Source of the DNA: Metaphire vulgaris
Taxonomy: Eukaryota; Annelida; Clitellata; Crassiclitellata; Megascolecidae
NCBI GenBank assembly: GCA_018105865.1
Contig: CM030851.1
Location: 561,501-625,500, forward strand
Direction of reading: 5' to 3'
DNA: 64,000 nt
Positions 1-10,499 of this stretch are shown here, one piece after another (the stretch's first letter is position 1; the number at the start of each line of letters is the position of its first letter). The translations under genes were made by a program, and so were the position numbers. The notes beneath the pieces are model-generated. The model saw nothing but the letters and a program-made list of their open reading frames with translations, ran no database searches and was not told where the DNA came from.

Positions 1-455
1 AAAAACGACAATGAAATCTCTTAAATCTCTTCAACAGATATTAAATTTGCTTACTAATTGGTTACAGCCATGGGCGCCCGCAGAATTTTCGCCAGGAGGA
101 GCAAAACACAATGATCACGGTTATGCAACATAAATTTTTCCAGGAGGGGAAAAACATTTTAACACAATAGTCACAGTTAGTATTTTATCAAGGTTTTCAA
201 ATTTTAGTGTGAAATATTGGTATTTGCATTTTCCAGGAGGGCAAGTGTAATCTCTTGCCTCAATGTGCGGGCGTGCATGGGGTCAGCTGCAGACTGCACA
301 GTACAAAAGGCTACAATGTCTGCCAAAAGCAATGAAAACTAGTCAAATTGAAAGTCCAAAAGAACAACTAATTTGAATAAAATGACCAGTTCTAAACAAT
401 TTCTTCACTATATCGTAATTTAAATATGTGACATTGTTTTAACAGAAGCTGTAGG

Positions 456-664
456 TCAGTTATCAGATTTGACACTGTTGTCAGACTCCTGGTCTGAGGG
501 AAGATGTTCAAAACGTCTTTTATCAGATGACTGCTTTGCAGCAGCAGTCAGAAAACGTTTCCGACCACCATCTCTGTCCCGAGCCTGTCTCAACCAGACC
601 TTAATTTTATCTTCAGCCAGCCTGTTGACGGTATCTCTCGTTTGTTCGTTAATTCGCACAGCAT
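456..664 (-). CDS. DUF4806-like gene, last exon
   Basis: A TTGCAG acceptor is followed by an open frame that reads DAVRINEQTRDTVNRLAEDK, then IKVWLRQARDRDGG and a basic, acidic-ended tail before a stop at 456. The WLRQA segment fits the C-terminal end of the domain. The first 455 bases of the window hold no further coding signal that I can support. Confidence 0.5.
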
Positions 665-1085
665 CTGCAACTTAGACAACAGTATTGAGACATCAAATAC
701 TGTTGATTTGAAATACAAATATATAATTTTTCTCTCAATAATACCTCATGTAATATTCACCCTAAAGTTGCATTCTAGATGATGTATACCTATGGTCAAA
801 CATGCTAATCTGCTCTGAGTTTCTCTAAGAAGATGCGTCTGCATTAGCTCATACCAGCCACAGCTGCTAACGATTGGTATCTCAAGCAAGTTGGTCAATG
901 TATTTACAAGTCACTAGAAGCCTGCACTATTGCAGCAACACTATCCATGGTCTCGACAGTAACTGAAGGAGCTGCACAGTACAAGCAATTACAACAAAAG
1001 ACATAACACCTAAATATTGGCACTGGTCAATTTAATATGAAGCCTGACATCAGCATATATTTGGGTGAGCAGTAATAATACATGC

Positions 1086-1133
<48 letters not shown>

Positions 1134-2191
1134 GTACTGATCAAGAGTTTGGTGTAATTGGACTTCTAGCTTGCTGCTCTGGAATCATTATGGTGCATAG
1201 TCTGTTAGTTTAACCAACTTCCAACACATAACTGCAAATCACTTTGTATTGTTTTAAGCCCATTACAGTCAGTGTCAATAAATAAAGTTTGTCTGTAACA
1301 GCTGTTTTGAAGACGTATTGTGAAAAAAAGCAATCTATTGCAATGACTCAAACTCTTATCAAATATATACAAACACAACCACTGTGACCTGAAATCTGCA
1401 AACAAAATAAAGAGTGCATATACCACATATGGAAGGTGACAATCCCAGTGCTTGGAAGGTGACAATCCCAGTGCTTGGAAGCTGTGCTTTCCTCTGTTTC
1501 CAGCCCAGTTGAATTGGCAGGACAATTCGTTCATCATAATCGCCTTCATCATACCATTAACTGTATCGGTGATAGTTGTCGCTCCAAACGTTGACAAGTA
1601 TCTTGCCTAAACAGTTCCAGTTAAACCTTCATAAAGTACGTCGTATTTTACTAGGTAGGCTACATATAATGTACCGGTACACACACATCAATACATGATA
1701 GCATTGGCTAAAGTATAAATTTTGGGCCCTACTGGCATGTTCAATGTTCTCGGCAGAGTACATCATCTTGCTGTAGGCTAATTTGAGACATAAGCCGAAT
1801 TTTGCATATTTAAATGGCTCAAATAGGGTAACAGAAGGCCCATTAAGAGATAAACATCTGAATATTTATTCAGAAATAAATATCAGAGATGAAATGTGGG
1901 GGCACACTCAACCTGGATCTTACTGTACCAGTTAATAAAATTAACACCATCTAACCAAGCCTTGTCCAGCTTGCTCATTCTGCTTGACAAAAGATGCTGC
2001 ATCCTTCAAATCTTTGACTGCATCGGCTGGCAGTTTCATTCCTTCAGGCATAGTGGGAACATCCAAGCTGCTGCCTCTTGTTCCACCTCTGTTGACAAGT
2101 ATAGTGACACTCCGCGACAATATCTCAATTTTGGAATCAATTCGATTTAATTTTGCAAAAATCATGCAGTACTCTTCAGAGGTAGCAAATG
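456..2191 (-). CDS. DUF4806-like domain gene, 3' half (three exons)
   Basis: Proposed minus-strand gene with exons at about 2191-1956, 1606-1424 and 664-456. The first exon reads a helix (KLNRIDSKIEIL) and then MPEGMKLPADAVKDLKDA. The second carries NELSCQFNWAGNRGKHSF, and the last has DKIKVWLRQARDRDGG and a stop. A 'lP...L..L' helix, then a 'la..fNW.G..gK..F' core, then a WLRQA-type C-terminus, is the pattern I know from DUF4806, a domain of unknown function common in animal multicopy families. The acceptors (CAG, TAG, CAG read on the minus strand) are good; the donors are less certain. The 5' exons were not found. It could be a cellular gene or a transposon-associated copy. The family call is from memory of the pattern, not from a search. 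Confidence 0.5.
1086..1131. repeat. (ATT)n microsatellite
   Basis: About 15 perfect ATT units in the intron of the DUF4806-like gene. In this window (ATT)n is also the tail of several LINE 3' ends, but no LINE sequence is evident here. Confidence 0.9.
1424..1606 (-). CDS. DUF4806-like gene, core exon
   Basis: After a TAG acceptor the frame reads ARYLSTFGATTITDTVNG, then a methionine-rich helix and SCQFNWAGNRGKHSF. The donor is unclear: GTATAT just below 1424 is one candidate. A 23-bp direct duplication (about 1430-1475) lies in the last third of this exon. Because 23 is not a multiple of 3, it either lies beyond the real splice donor or shifts the frame. Confidence 0.45.
1956..2191 (-). CDS. 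DUF4806-like gene, exon with N-terminal half of domain
   Basis: An open frame runs across the exon between a CAG acceptor (bases just above 2191) and a donor just below 1956 (GTTAGA on the minus strand). It encodes AFATSEEYCMIFAKLN followed by a charged helix and PEGMKLPADAVKDL. The upstream continuation of the ORF is a Tyr-rich run over an AT repeat and is not counted as coding. Confidence 0.5.
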
Positions 2192-2689
2192 CTGGAACAA
2201 CACATCCACAACAGTACTGGACAGCATGTTGATTTAATATAATATAATAATATATATAATAATAATATAACAAGGTTTAAAGTGGTTCGCTAGGGACTGC
2301 CCTGTGTGAGAACCACTGTTGTTCCTGTCCAATATAATATCCTAAACTACTGAGGTTTATTTTGAACCCATTCACAGTTGTAGCCGTTACTATCCCCTCA
2401 TCCAGTTCATTCCATCTGTCCACCACTCTTGCACTAAAAAAAGTGCTGTTTGTGTTTCTTGTTCTCTATATATGAGTCTCTATATAAGAAAGGATAGTAA
2501 AATGCTTTTAAAATTACCGTTAACAAACTGGAGAACATGCTAATTGTGTCTATTCAAGCAATTCCTTATATTTGCATAATGCTAATTGCATCTATTAAAA
2601 CAATTCCTTATATTTGCATAATGCATCTGTTGGACCAGCTGACATTCAATGCTGTTATACTATAGGCCAACATTTTAAATTTTGAACCC

Positions 2690-3118
2690 ATTTCACAATA
2701 TTTTGCACCAACTGGCTGTACATAAGCATCATAAGTATGTCATATTCTTATGCAAGTCCACACATATCAGCAACACGGACCCGTACTGTCCAGAGTATCT
2801 CGCCTCTGTTGTAAAGAGACCGCAGTGCAGTGATAGGAGATTGTCACTCCGTTCGAGTCGTGGGGTCAAACTTCAGGTTCCTCCTCCTCCAAGACTACTA
2901 AGTTTGGAGAGAGATCCTTCACACGCGGCAACCCCATCTTGTGGAACTCTCTTCCCGACGATGTCACCACGGCTAATACTCCTGAGCACTTCATCAAGAG
3001 CTTAAAAACGCATCTGTTTGGGTTGGGGTATAGTTGAGATGTTAAAGCGCTTTTGTTGTGGGCCTCAGCCTTGTTACAGCGCTATAGAAATCGTCCAAGA
3101 ATTAATGAATGAATGAAC
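2690..3118 (+). mobile_element. L2/CR1-like LINE, 3' end
   Basis: Frameshifted remains of the C-terminal part of a LINE reverse-transcriptase ORF. One frame reads YCPEYLASVVKRP, a second reads GNPILWNSLPDD, then SLKTHLFGLGYS and a stop. This 'NP.LWN.LP...F...LKTHLF' block is the hallmark 3' coding end of L2/CR1 LINEs. It is followed by a GCGCTATAGAAATC terminus and an (AATG)n tail at 3101-3118. The element is heavily 5' truncated. Confidence 0.75.
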
Positions 3119-3797
3119 ACATTGACACGACTTTCCGATACTAGATGCTTACACTTTTATACACAACAGTGAATAGAGAAACCAGAGAATTACAGGTGTA
3201 ACAGTAAGCAGTGGGTTCTAATCGCCAGTTTCCGCCCACCCATCCACAATTATAATTATAGATCGCGTACGTGCTACATATACCATCACATGGCGGCGCA
3301 ACAGCGCATGACAATGTTTTAAGAGCCAAGTCAAGTTTCATAGGGAAGCCTCAAATTGCAAAGTTCACCACTCACACATTAAGTGCAGACAATTGAATTA
3401 CAAGATTTGTTTTAAAAATGAACTTGTCACAAAAATAAATTCAACTCACTTCACAGCGTTTAACGAGAGCAGCAGATCGCGGCCATATATCAGTCCCGCA
3501 GTAACATTTATTTGAATTACAAAAACTTCTAAAAGTTATGATTAAGTGTTATTCAAAACAAGGATGCACTAATTTAATTTATAATTAATATAAGTGTAAT
3601 TAATTATAACTTTATGATAATATTATACGTTATTTGTTGATTTACACTTGATTAAGCAGCTAAAATAGTGCACCGGAACTATAGTGCGGTATTACTACGC
3701 CGGTAAGCATTAAGCGACGACTGGCCGCGGCTGGGCCAGCTTCATTGGCCCACTGTGGGCATAAATCTGTTGGCGGGTCTTCGGCCAATATCGCCAT

Positions 3798-5290
3798 GTG
3801 GCCCGCACTTACACGCGTCGGCCCTGCAATGGCCCAACGTTTGGTGTTTATTGGGTACCCAGTGAAATGCTAAAATCACTCGGAGAGAAGGGAAGGAAGG
3901 TACTATATCAAATTTGTCGTGACATTTATGCAACTGGGATATGGCCAGAAGACTTCCTACAGACAGTTATGATTCCTGTAGAGAAGAAATTGAATGCAGT
4001 AAATTGTGAGGAATTTAGAATGATCAGCTTGGTTAGTCATGCAGCCAAAATTGTTCTGAAAATTCTCACCAAAAGAATACAGGCAAAAGTTGATAGCATC
4101 CACTTCCTTGGCAATGATCAATTTGGATTTAGAAGAGGGATGGGGACTAGGGATGCCATTGGATCTTTAAGAGTACTAAGTGAAAGAAGTATACAACATG
4201 GCAAGGATGTCTACATATGCTTTGTAGACTATGAGAAGGCCTTTGATAGAGTGGACTGGGTTAAGTTAATGAGGGCATTGCGAAGACTTGGAGTGGATTG
4301 GAGAGAAAGACGGCTAATCGGTAATCTCTACATGGGACAAGCAGTGAGAATAAGAATAGAAGGAGACATGACAGAACCGGGAAAGATTGGAAGAGGGTAA
4401 GACAGGGATGCCCGCTGTCACCACTGCTATTCAATATATACATCGAAGAACTGATCAAAGAAGCACTAGAGGAGTTGGATGAAGGAATCAAAGTAGGAGG
4501 AGTATTGGTACCAGCATTGCGATTTGCAGACGATCAGGCTATGTTAGCAAACAAAGAAAAAGCCTTACAAAACATCATGGATAGACTGGCCTTCGTATCC
4601 GAAGAATATGGTATGAGGATTAACATCAAAAGACGAAAGTGATGGTCATCAGTAAAGAGCAAGGAAAGGAGGCAAACATCACAATCTATGGACAGAAGGT
4701 AGAACAAGTGAAACAATTCTGCTACCTTGGCAGCCTTATCACGGAAGATGCCAGATGTCAAAGCGAAATAAGAAGGAGAATTGCAATGGGAAAGGAAGCA
4801 TTCTACCAAAGGAAGGAAATAATGAGGAGTAATCTCGATAAAGGGCTAAAGAAGAGAATGATTAAAACACTGATATGGAGTGTGGTGTTATTATGGCTCA
4901 GAGACATGGACGATGAGAAAAGACGACATCAGAAGACTGGAGGCGTTCGAGATGTGGATATGGAGGCGAATGGAAAGAATAAGCTGGACTCAACATATAT
5001 CCAATAAAGAAGTCCTAGATATCGTGGAAGAGAAAAAGACAATAATACAAACAATAAAACAAAGGCAAAGGAACTGGATGGGCCACATTTTAAGAGGAGA
5101 ATCGTTGTTCAAAACAATACTGGAAGGGCACATGGGGGGGAAAATAAACAGAGGAAGACCACGTACATCACTACTGCACTGGATGATGCCAAAAGACGGA
5201 TACAAAGGATTAAAGACCCAAGCTGCTGACAGAGATAGATGGCGCCAATGGGAACCAGGACCTGCTTCCGGGCAGAGAACTTAAAGAAAA
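3798..5290 (+). mobile_element. RTE-like LINE, reverse transcriptase remnant
   Basis: Reverse-transcriptase coding in the plus sense, broken by frameshifts. Frame one (3798-4400) holds YEKAFDRVDW, RT motif A. Frame two (about 4398-4640) continues RQGCPLSPLLFNIYIEEL and LRFADDQAML, where FADD replaces the usual YADD. Frame three (4639 onward) has KQFCYLGSLITEDARC, and from 4880 GSETWTMRKDD, EMWIWRRMERISW, GHILRGESLFKTIL and GRPRT. The order F.YLGS, ETWT, R.W, GH, then a DR.RW end fits the RTE/BovB-type C-terminus. The endonuclease half is missing, and the copy is dead. Confidence 0.8.
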
Positions 5291-5291
5291 A

Positions 5292-6144
5292 GACGATACA
5301 AAATTACTAAAGAGACTTTATTTAAGTTCTTGGAGTCTTTTATAAAAAATTAGTGCTTGAAGGTTGATTTGTTTGTATTTTGATAAAAAAATAATCGCCG
5401 ATAAGTAATCTATTCTGATTTAAACAGTTCTCCAATATTTTACCTTTCTTATTCGCCAGGTGGCAGCAGTGTTTTAAAAACTCCCGTTAAGCTGATTTTG
5501 AGAAACTTCGAGCGTCGACGAAATGGAGAAAGGCCAGTATCAAAGCAACGTTAAGCCAAGGACCTGTGTTCCGTTACTTCCGTATAACTCGTGGACGAAT
5601 ATGATATGATAGATATCCTATATATAAATTGAACTTAGATAAAACTTTTTCAGGGTCTTGTCAGGTGTTCGATTAATCAAAAACTCGGTGGACTGTCCAC
5701 TTCTCTCCCCCTTTCTCTCTCTCTCGCCACGAGGGACCCAATGATTATAGGCCTAACTTCTTTATTAGCGCTTAGAACCATTGATGTAAAGAGGCCCCTG
5801 ATGTAATATTACATTACCGAAGTAAAAAAAAGTTCACGTTATATATATCCTCTTGCCACCAGTGAATTAGATATAAGGTTAACTTGGCAAGATAACAGCA
5901 CAAGAGGCCACAAATGCAAATTGTTCAAGCAGAGGGTGGGATCATGAAAGAATATTCTTTAGTGCAGAGGTTGTTGAAAAACGGAACAGTTTTTACACGA
6001 GGTGGCAGTGACAAAAGAAACAGCAGACGGATTGAAAGGCTATCTGGGGCAAAGCTAGGCTATTGAACATAGAGAATTATTAATATAGGGACCTATAGTG
6101 GTTTTCACACAGATTAACTTAGCCTCCTAAATCACTTTTGATCA

Positions 6145-6228
<84 letters not shown>

Positions 6229-6405
6229 AGTAGTTTGCCTATCTAAGTTTCAAAGGGCTTGACGATTTTAGGTCCAAAATGCTCCAAAGTTCTGTGAGGA
6301 TTGGGACCTATACCTCGGACACCCGTTAAAACTTAAAAAGGGAGGGGAGGATGAGACCCATCCAATGGAAGGTGTAAACACCTCCAAGTTTTGTGGCAAA
6401 TCGCC
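5292..6405. repeat. Dispersed duplication block, copy 1
   Basis: This block is paralogous, in the same orientation, to 61914-62900. Long stretches match closely (for instance 5292-5577 against 61914-62194), including ATTCGCCAGGTGGCAGCAG and CGAGCGTCGACGAAATGG, a CT-rich tract ending in CGCCACGAG, and CTCCAAGTTTTGTGGCA near the right end. Copy 1 has only a short CT tract and carries a LINE fragment that copy 2 lacks. No coding content is recognised. Confidence 0.85.
5889..6227 (+). mobile_element. CR1-like LINE 3' end with (ATT)n tail
   Basis: Matches the 3' end of the LINE at 20174-21150: CACAAGAGGCCACAA, AAATTGTTCAAGCAGAGGGT, then TTTTCACACAG and TAGCCTCCTAAA before an (ATT)n tail from about 6147. 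The paralogous block at 61.9 kb lacks it, so it inserted after that duplication or was lost from the other copy. Confidence 0.75.
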
Positions 6406-6757
6406 CGCCGTCTATATAGACGGAAAAGACTTTTTTACGTCTACAGTATTTAGCCCAATCTCCAAATCCAATTTTGTCAAACTCGAAGAAAGAGTTCAAA
6501 ATCATTCACTGCAAGAATTCTTTTGTCTCTAGAACCTCTAGAACGGCATCGGATCTCCAGAGTCCAGTTCGTAAAAGAATCAGCACTTAATAATTGCCAT
6601 TAAAGAGAGGAAGAGGAAGAGGAAGAGGAAGAGGAAGAGAAGGACACTACTACGAGAGCGAATGTCTTGCCTCGAGGAAGACGCAGTCACGACACGAGGT
6701 GAGGGCGAACGAAAAAAGTGCATTTAGAACATGACACATCGAAACGGATAATTAGTC

Positions 6758-6864
<107 letters not shown>

Positions 6865-6897
6865 GACAGGGCAATACTCTTTAAAACTAGATGAAAA

Positions 6898-7188
6898 CAG
6901 TGGCGTAGCCAAGGGGATGGGGTTAAAACCCCCTTGGCTGCCAAAACAAAATATTTTAAATGAGTTTATGTGCATTTTAAATTTTTTGACGCGACTCTGG
7001 GTGCAAAAACCCCCTTGGCTATAAAATAAAATGTAACGGTGTTCAAGAGGCGAGGACCTTTTTTACTTGTCAGAAAAAGTAGAGGTGATAACGTTTTTTT
7101 GCTTGTCAATATTTTCCCAAAGTTGGTCACAGTCAAAACCAAAATCCAACTCCCCTTTCAAGTTCCAGAAATTCTGGCTACGCCACTG
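6898..7188. mobile_element. hAT-type MITE, 8-bp TSD
   Basis: Termini CAGTGGCGTAGCCA and TGGCTACGCCACTG are inverted repeats. Flanks are GATGAAAA (6890-6897) and GACGAAAA (7189-7196), an 8-bp TSD with one mismatch. It has no coding capacity. Two copies of the recurrent GACAAGCAAAAAAGGTC-type motif lie inside, in reverse orientation, at about 7055 and 7086. Confidence 0.85.
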
Positions 7189-7549
7189 GACGAAAACATC
7201 GATATGTCGTCTGGTATTTTCCGTTCGGCCGGTTGTCGCTGCGAGGTAGGCCCATTATCGCTTGCAGAGGAAATGAAGGCAGGAAGCCCTCCCTGGTCAT
7301 TAGTTCCTTTGAATTATTGGAATAGAAGGAAACCAATTGAAATTCTCGGTATCCGCAATCTGTTAATCATACGCAATCAATAGGCCTATGCAACTATGCT
7401 CTTCTGTATAAAAAAAACAGAAGTGAAACTGGAATTCGGGCAGAAATTGTGCACGAGGAATTTAAAATGACGCAAAGTATAAGGTTTCCCGGCGAGACAT
7501 CCGTTATTCGCCAGCTGTTAAAGATCAATTACATCCACACTATTTGCTA

Positions 7550-7922
7550 GTGTGGAGCACGAAACCACATTTTCAGTCTAGGAGAATTCAGGAATAGATG
7601 GGAAAGACTTAAGACTGCTGCAGGATTCATATTATTGGAAACAGGAAGCTGTATAATGATGAACGGAAACATAGGAAAATGGATTAAGATACGGAAAGGG
7701 GCAAGACAGGGGTGCGGAATGTCACCAGACTTGTTCAACCTAATGACCTATATGGAGAGGAATCATAAAAGTAATCAAAGATCTAACAGGTGTCAAACTT
7801 GGAGGAAGAAATGTAAATAATCTTAGGTTTGCAGGCGATGTCACTTTAATAACTGACTCAGAGGAAAAACTGCAGGAACTTCTAAATAAATTAACTAGCA
7901 ATAGAAAGCGAGGAGGGGACAC
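7550..7922 (+). mobile_element. RTE-like LINE, 5' part of an interrupted copy
   Basis: Degenerate RT coding: GKWIKIRKGARQGCGMSPD, then in a shifted frame KVIKDLTGVKLGGRNVNNLR and FAGDVTLITDSEEKLQELL. The catalytic YADD box reads FAGD, so the second aspartate context is damaged. The reading resumes at 9541 after about 1.6 kb of other LINE sequence, so 7923-9540 is a nested insertion zone. Confidence 0.75.
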
Positions 7923-8644
7923 CTTATCGACCCAACACCATTCGAGATAGGTGGTAAAGAAGTCGTGCCTTCCAACGAGCTCCGCCTCCTAGGGGTGCTC
8001 ATCGACTCCTCTCTGACCCTCGTCGGGCATCTCAGCGCCGTGACCCGCTCTTGCTTCTTCCAACTCCGGCGAATTAGGGAAGTTCGCCGTTACATAACAA
8101 CACCATCCATCTCGTCCGCGCTCTCGTACTTTCGAGACTGGATTACTGTAACAGTGTCCTTCTCGGACTTCCTGGGAACCAGCTTAGCAGACTCCAGGCG
8201 GTCATCAATGCCTCTGCGCGGATTATTTTCGGCCTGAGGCGGCACGAGCATGTGACACCTGTGCTAAGGGACAGGCTCCATTGGCTTCGGGTCCCGGAGC
8301 GCATAGTTTACAAGCGGTGTTGGCTGACTTTCCGCGCGCTTCGGGACCCTGCCTGCCCCAATTACTTGTCACGCCTGGTACGGAAACAAACGACGACCGG
8401 GTGCCGTCTCCAGCTGAGATCCAGCAGTCGCCACCGGCTTTACGTTCCTCCTCCGGCCAGGACTCGGAAGTTTGGCGAGCGCTCCATGACTCACGGCAAC
8501 CCACTTCTGTGGAATGCGCTCCCCGATTCGCTGGCCGGGACTATTTCTCCTGAAACGTTCGCCAAAGAACTAAAAACGTACTTGTTCACCAGATCGTACA
8601 GTTATTAGCTGTGTGTTGATTGTACAGCGCTTTTGGTTTTGGCC
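7923..8644 (+). mobile_element. CR1/L2-like LINE 3' coding end
   Basis: Plus-sense coding with at least one frameshift near 8230. The first frame has ELRLLGVLIDSSLTLVGHLS. The second has LRRHEHVTPVLRDRLHWLRV, then CPNYLSRLVRKQTTTGC and HGNPLLWNALPDSLAG before KTYLFTRSYSY and a stop at 8608. That is the usual C-terminal end of CR1/L2-type ORF2. It is GC-richer than its surroundings and sits inside the RTE-like copy. Confidence 0.75.
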
Positions 8645-8894
8645 AATTTTTAGTTTTACGAAGTGATATTGGTAATGAATTCCAGAGCTTAGGGCCACAC
8701 ACTGAGAAACAACTAGTGCCAATGACTGTACGAGAGTAAGGAACGACAAATGAAGGTCCTGCCGAATACCTAGTGGAATGATTAGTAGGTCGAGGGATAA
8801 GTCGCATCTTGAGGTAATAGGGTTCATTATATAACATGGTTTTGAATACTAAAAGACAGATTTTATAATTAATTCGGTATTTGATAGGAAGCCA
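8645..8894 (-). mobile_element. LINE 3' end on minus strand, copy 1 of a 250-bp direct repeat
   Basis: The minus strand reads PSFVVPYSRTVIGTSCFSVC followed by GPKLWNSLPISLRKTKN, an L2-like 3' coding end. The 250-bp segment is nearly identical to 9184-9433 (I saw one clear difference, GTGCC versus GTCCC), so the duplication is recent compared with the surrounding decay. Confidence 0.75.
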
Positions 8895-8989
8895 TGTTAC
8901 GGCGCTTCATAAATAGTCGAATAATAATAAAGCGAAAGGAAATGCCTTTAAAGATTAACATTAAAAGACTGTCTGCGTGGTGATTACCA

Positions 8990-9433
8990 ATCAATCAATC
9001 AATCAATCAACTTTATAGCGCCACTATCATAATGCCCAGGGCATCAGCCGATGGCGCACCAAATCCAAATGGCATTAGAGCCAGGTCAAGCCAGAAGATC
9101 AGTCCGAAACGGTGGGAGAGTAATCTAAGGGGGATAAGCCAAGTCAAGCAGATGTGTTTTAAGGCCAGATCTGAAAGATGATAAATTTTTAGTTTTACGA
9201 AGTGATATTGGTAATGAATTCCAGAGCTTAGGGCCACACACTGAGAAACAACTAGTCCCAATGACTGTACGAGAGTAAGGAACGACAAATGAAGGTCCTG
9301 CCGAATACCTAGTGGAATGATTAGTAGGTCGAGGGATAAGTCGCATCTTGAGGTAATAGGGTTCATTATATAACATGGTTTTGAATACTAAAAGACAGAT
9401 TTTATAATTAATTCGGTATTTGATAGGAAGCCA
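8990..9433 (-). mobile_element. L2-like LINE 3' end on minus strand, copy 2, with (AATC)n tail
   Basis: Contains the second copy of the 250-bp repeat (9184-9433) plus the LINE terminus. Reading minus, the WNSLP block is followed by KTHLLDLAYPP and a terminus ending ATAGTGGCGCTATAAAG, then a (GATT)n tail that appears on the plus strand as AATC units at 8993-9010. It is therefore more complete at its 3' end than copy 1. Confidence 0.75.
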
Positions 9434-9540
9434 ATGTAGGGCAAAGTAACACCCACATGCAGTATAAGACTAAATGGCAATTAAATCAAACAAGTGGCAC
9501 TCTTCAAATAGGCCTACTTAGGCAATAGGCATTATGATAA

Positions 9541-10104
9541 CCAGCGATGGGAAATTTGAGAAAAGACATAACATCAAGAACAGGAATGGCCAAGGCAGCA
9601 TTCTGGGAACTTAAAACGATACTTACAAATAGGCACATCTCTTACGAGACACGATTAAGAGTGCTCAGAAGCTATATTTGGTCAGTTCTCTTGTATGGGG
9701 CAGAGAGACGTAGACTATATCCAAGGCCATAAGGAAGAAATTGGAAGCCACGGAAATGTGGTTTTTACGAAGGATGCTGAAGATTTCATGGACGGAAAAG
9801 AAAACCAACGGAGAGATCTTGAATGAAATTGGAATAAAAGGAAGTCTGATGGTAACCATAAAAAGGCAGCTTTCCTTCTTCGGACACATAATGAGGAAGG
9901 AAGGCATGGAACTGTGGAACATATAGCAATAACCGGAAAAGTGGAGGGGAAAAGAGCAAGAAGAAGGTAGAGAAACACCTATGTAGACTGCCTACGAGAA
10001 GGAATTGAGGGAGTAAAGAATAACATCGAATTGATAAGAGGATGTCAAGATCGAACAAAGTGGAAATCCATGGTCGCTAACGTAGAAATACACAGCAACT
10101 AAAG
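9541..10104 (+). mobile_element. RTE-like LINE, 3' part of the interrupted copy
   Basis: Continuation of the 7550-7922 element: RKDITSRTGMAKAAFWELKT, RLRVLRSYIWSVLLYGAE, then in another frame LEATEMWFLRRMLKISW, KRQLSFFGHIMRKEG and a DRTKWKSMVANV end. It is followed by an (AAG)n tail, so the 3' end is intact. Frameshifts near 9710 and 9925 show it is dead. Confidence 0.8.
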
Positions 10105-10169
10105 AAGAAGAAGAAGAAGAAGAAGAAGAAGAAGAAGAAGAAGAAGAAGAAGAAGAAGAAGAAGAAGAA
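10105..10169. repeat. (AAG)n tail or microsatellite
   Basis: About 21 AAG units directly after the LINE end, probably the element's tail, later expanded. Confidence 0.85.
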
Positions 10170-10499
10170 TTAAGGATCTGATCGTTTGACAAGAATACTT
10201 AATTATTTTTCTTCCCAACCCATAATTAAACATTTATTTCAAGTTGCCGTGTTAACCATTTCACAATTCATTTAATTATGGAACAGTGAATAAAAAAGAC
10301 AGAAATTGATTGACAGGTGATGTCAGGCTTTTGCACAGCGCTTGACATTCACGTGCTCTCTTCTTCCATCGTGCTGGCTGTCTCCCCTCTCCCAATCTCT
10401 CAAAGGATTTGCGCAAATCCCACGACTGGCCCTCTGCAGCCAGAATATGAGTCCCGCCCCGTGTCCCCTTGGCCACGTCGATGCTGCTGTCTGTTTACC

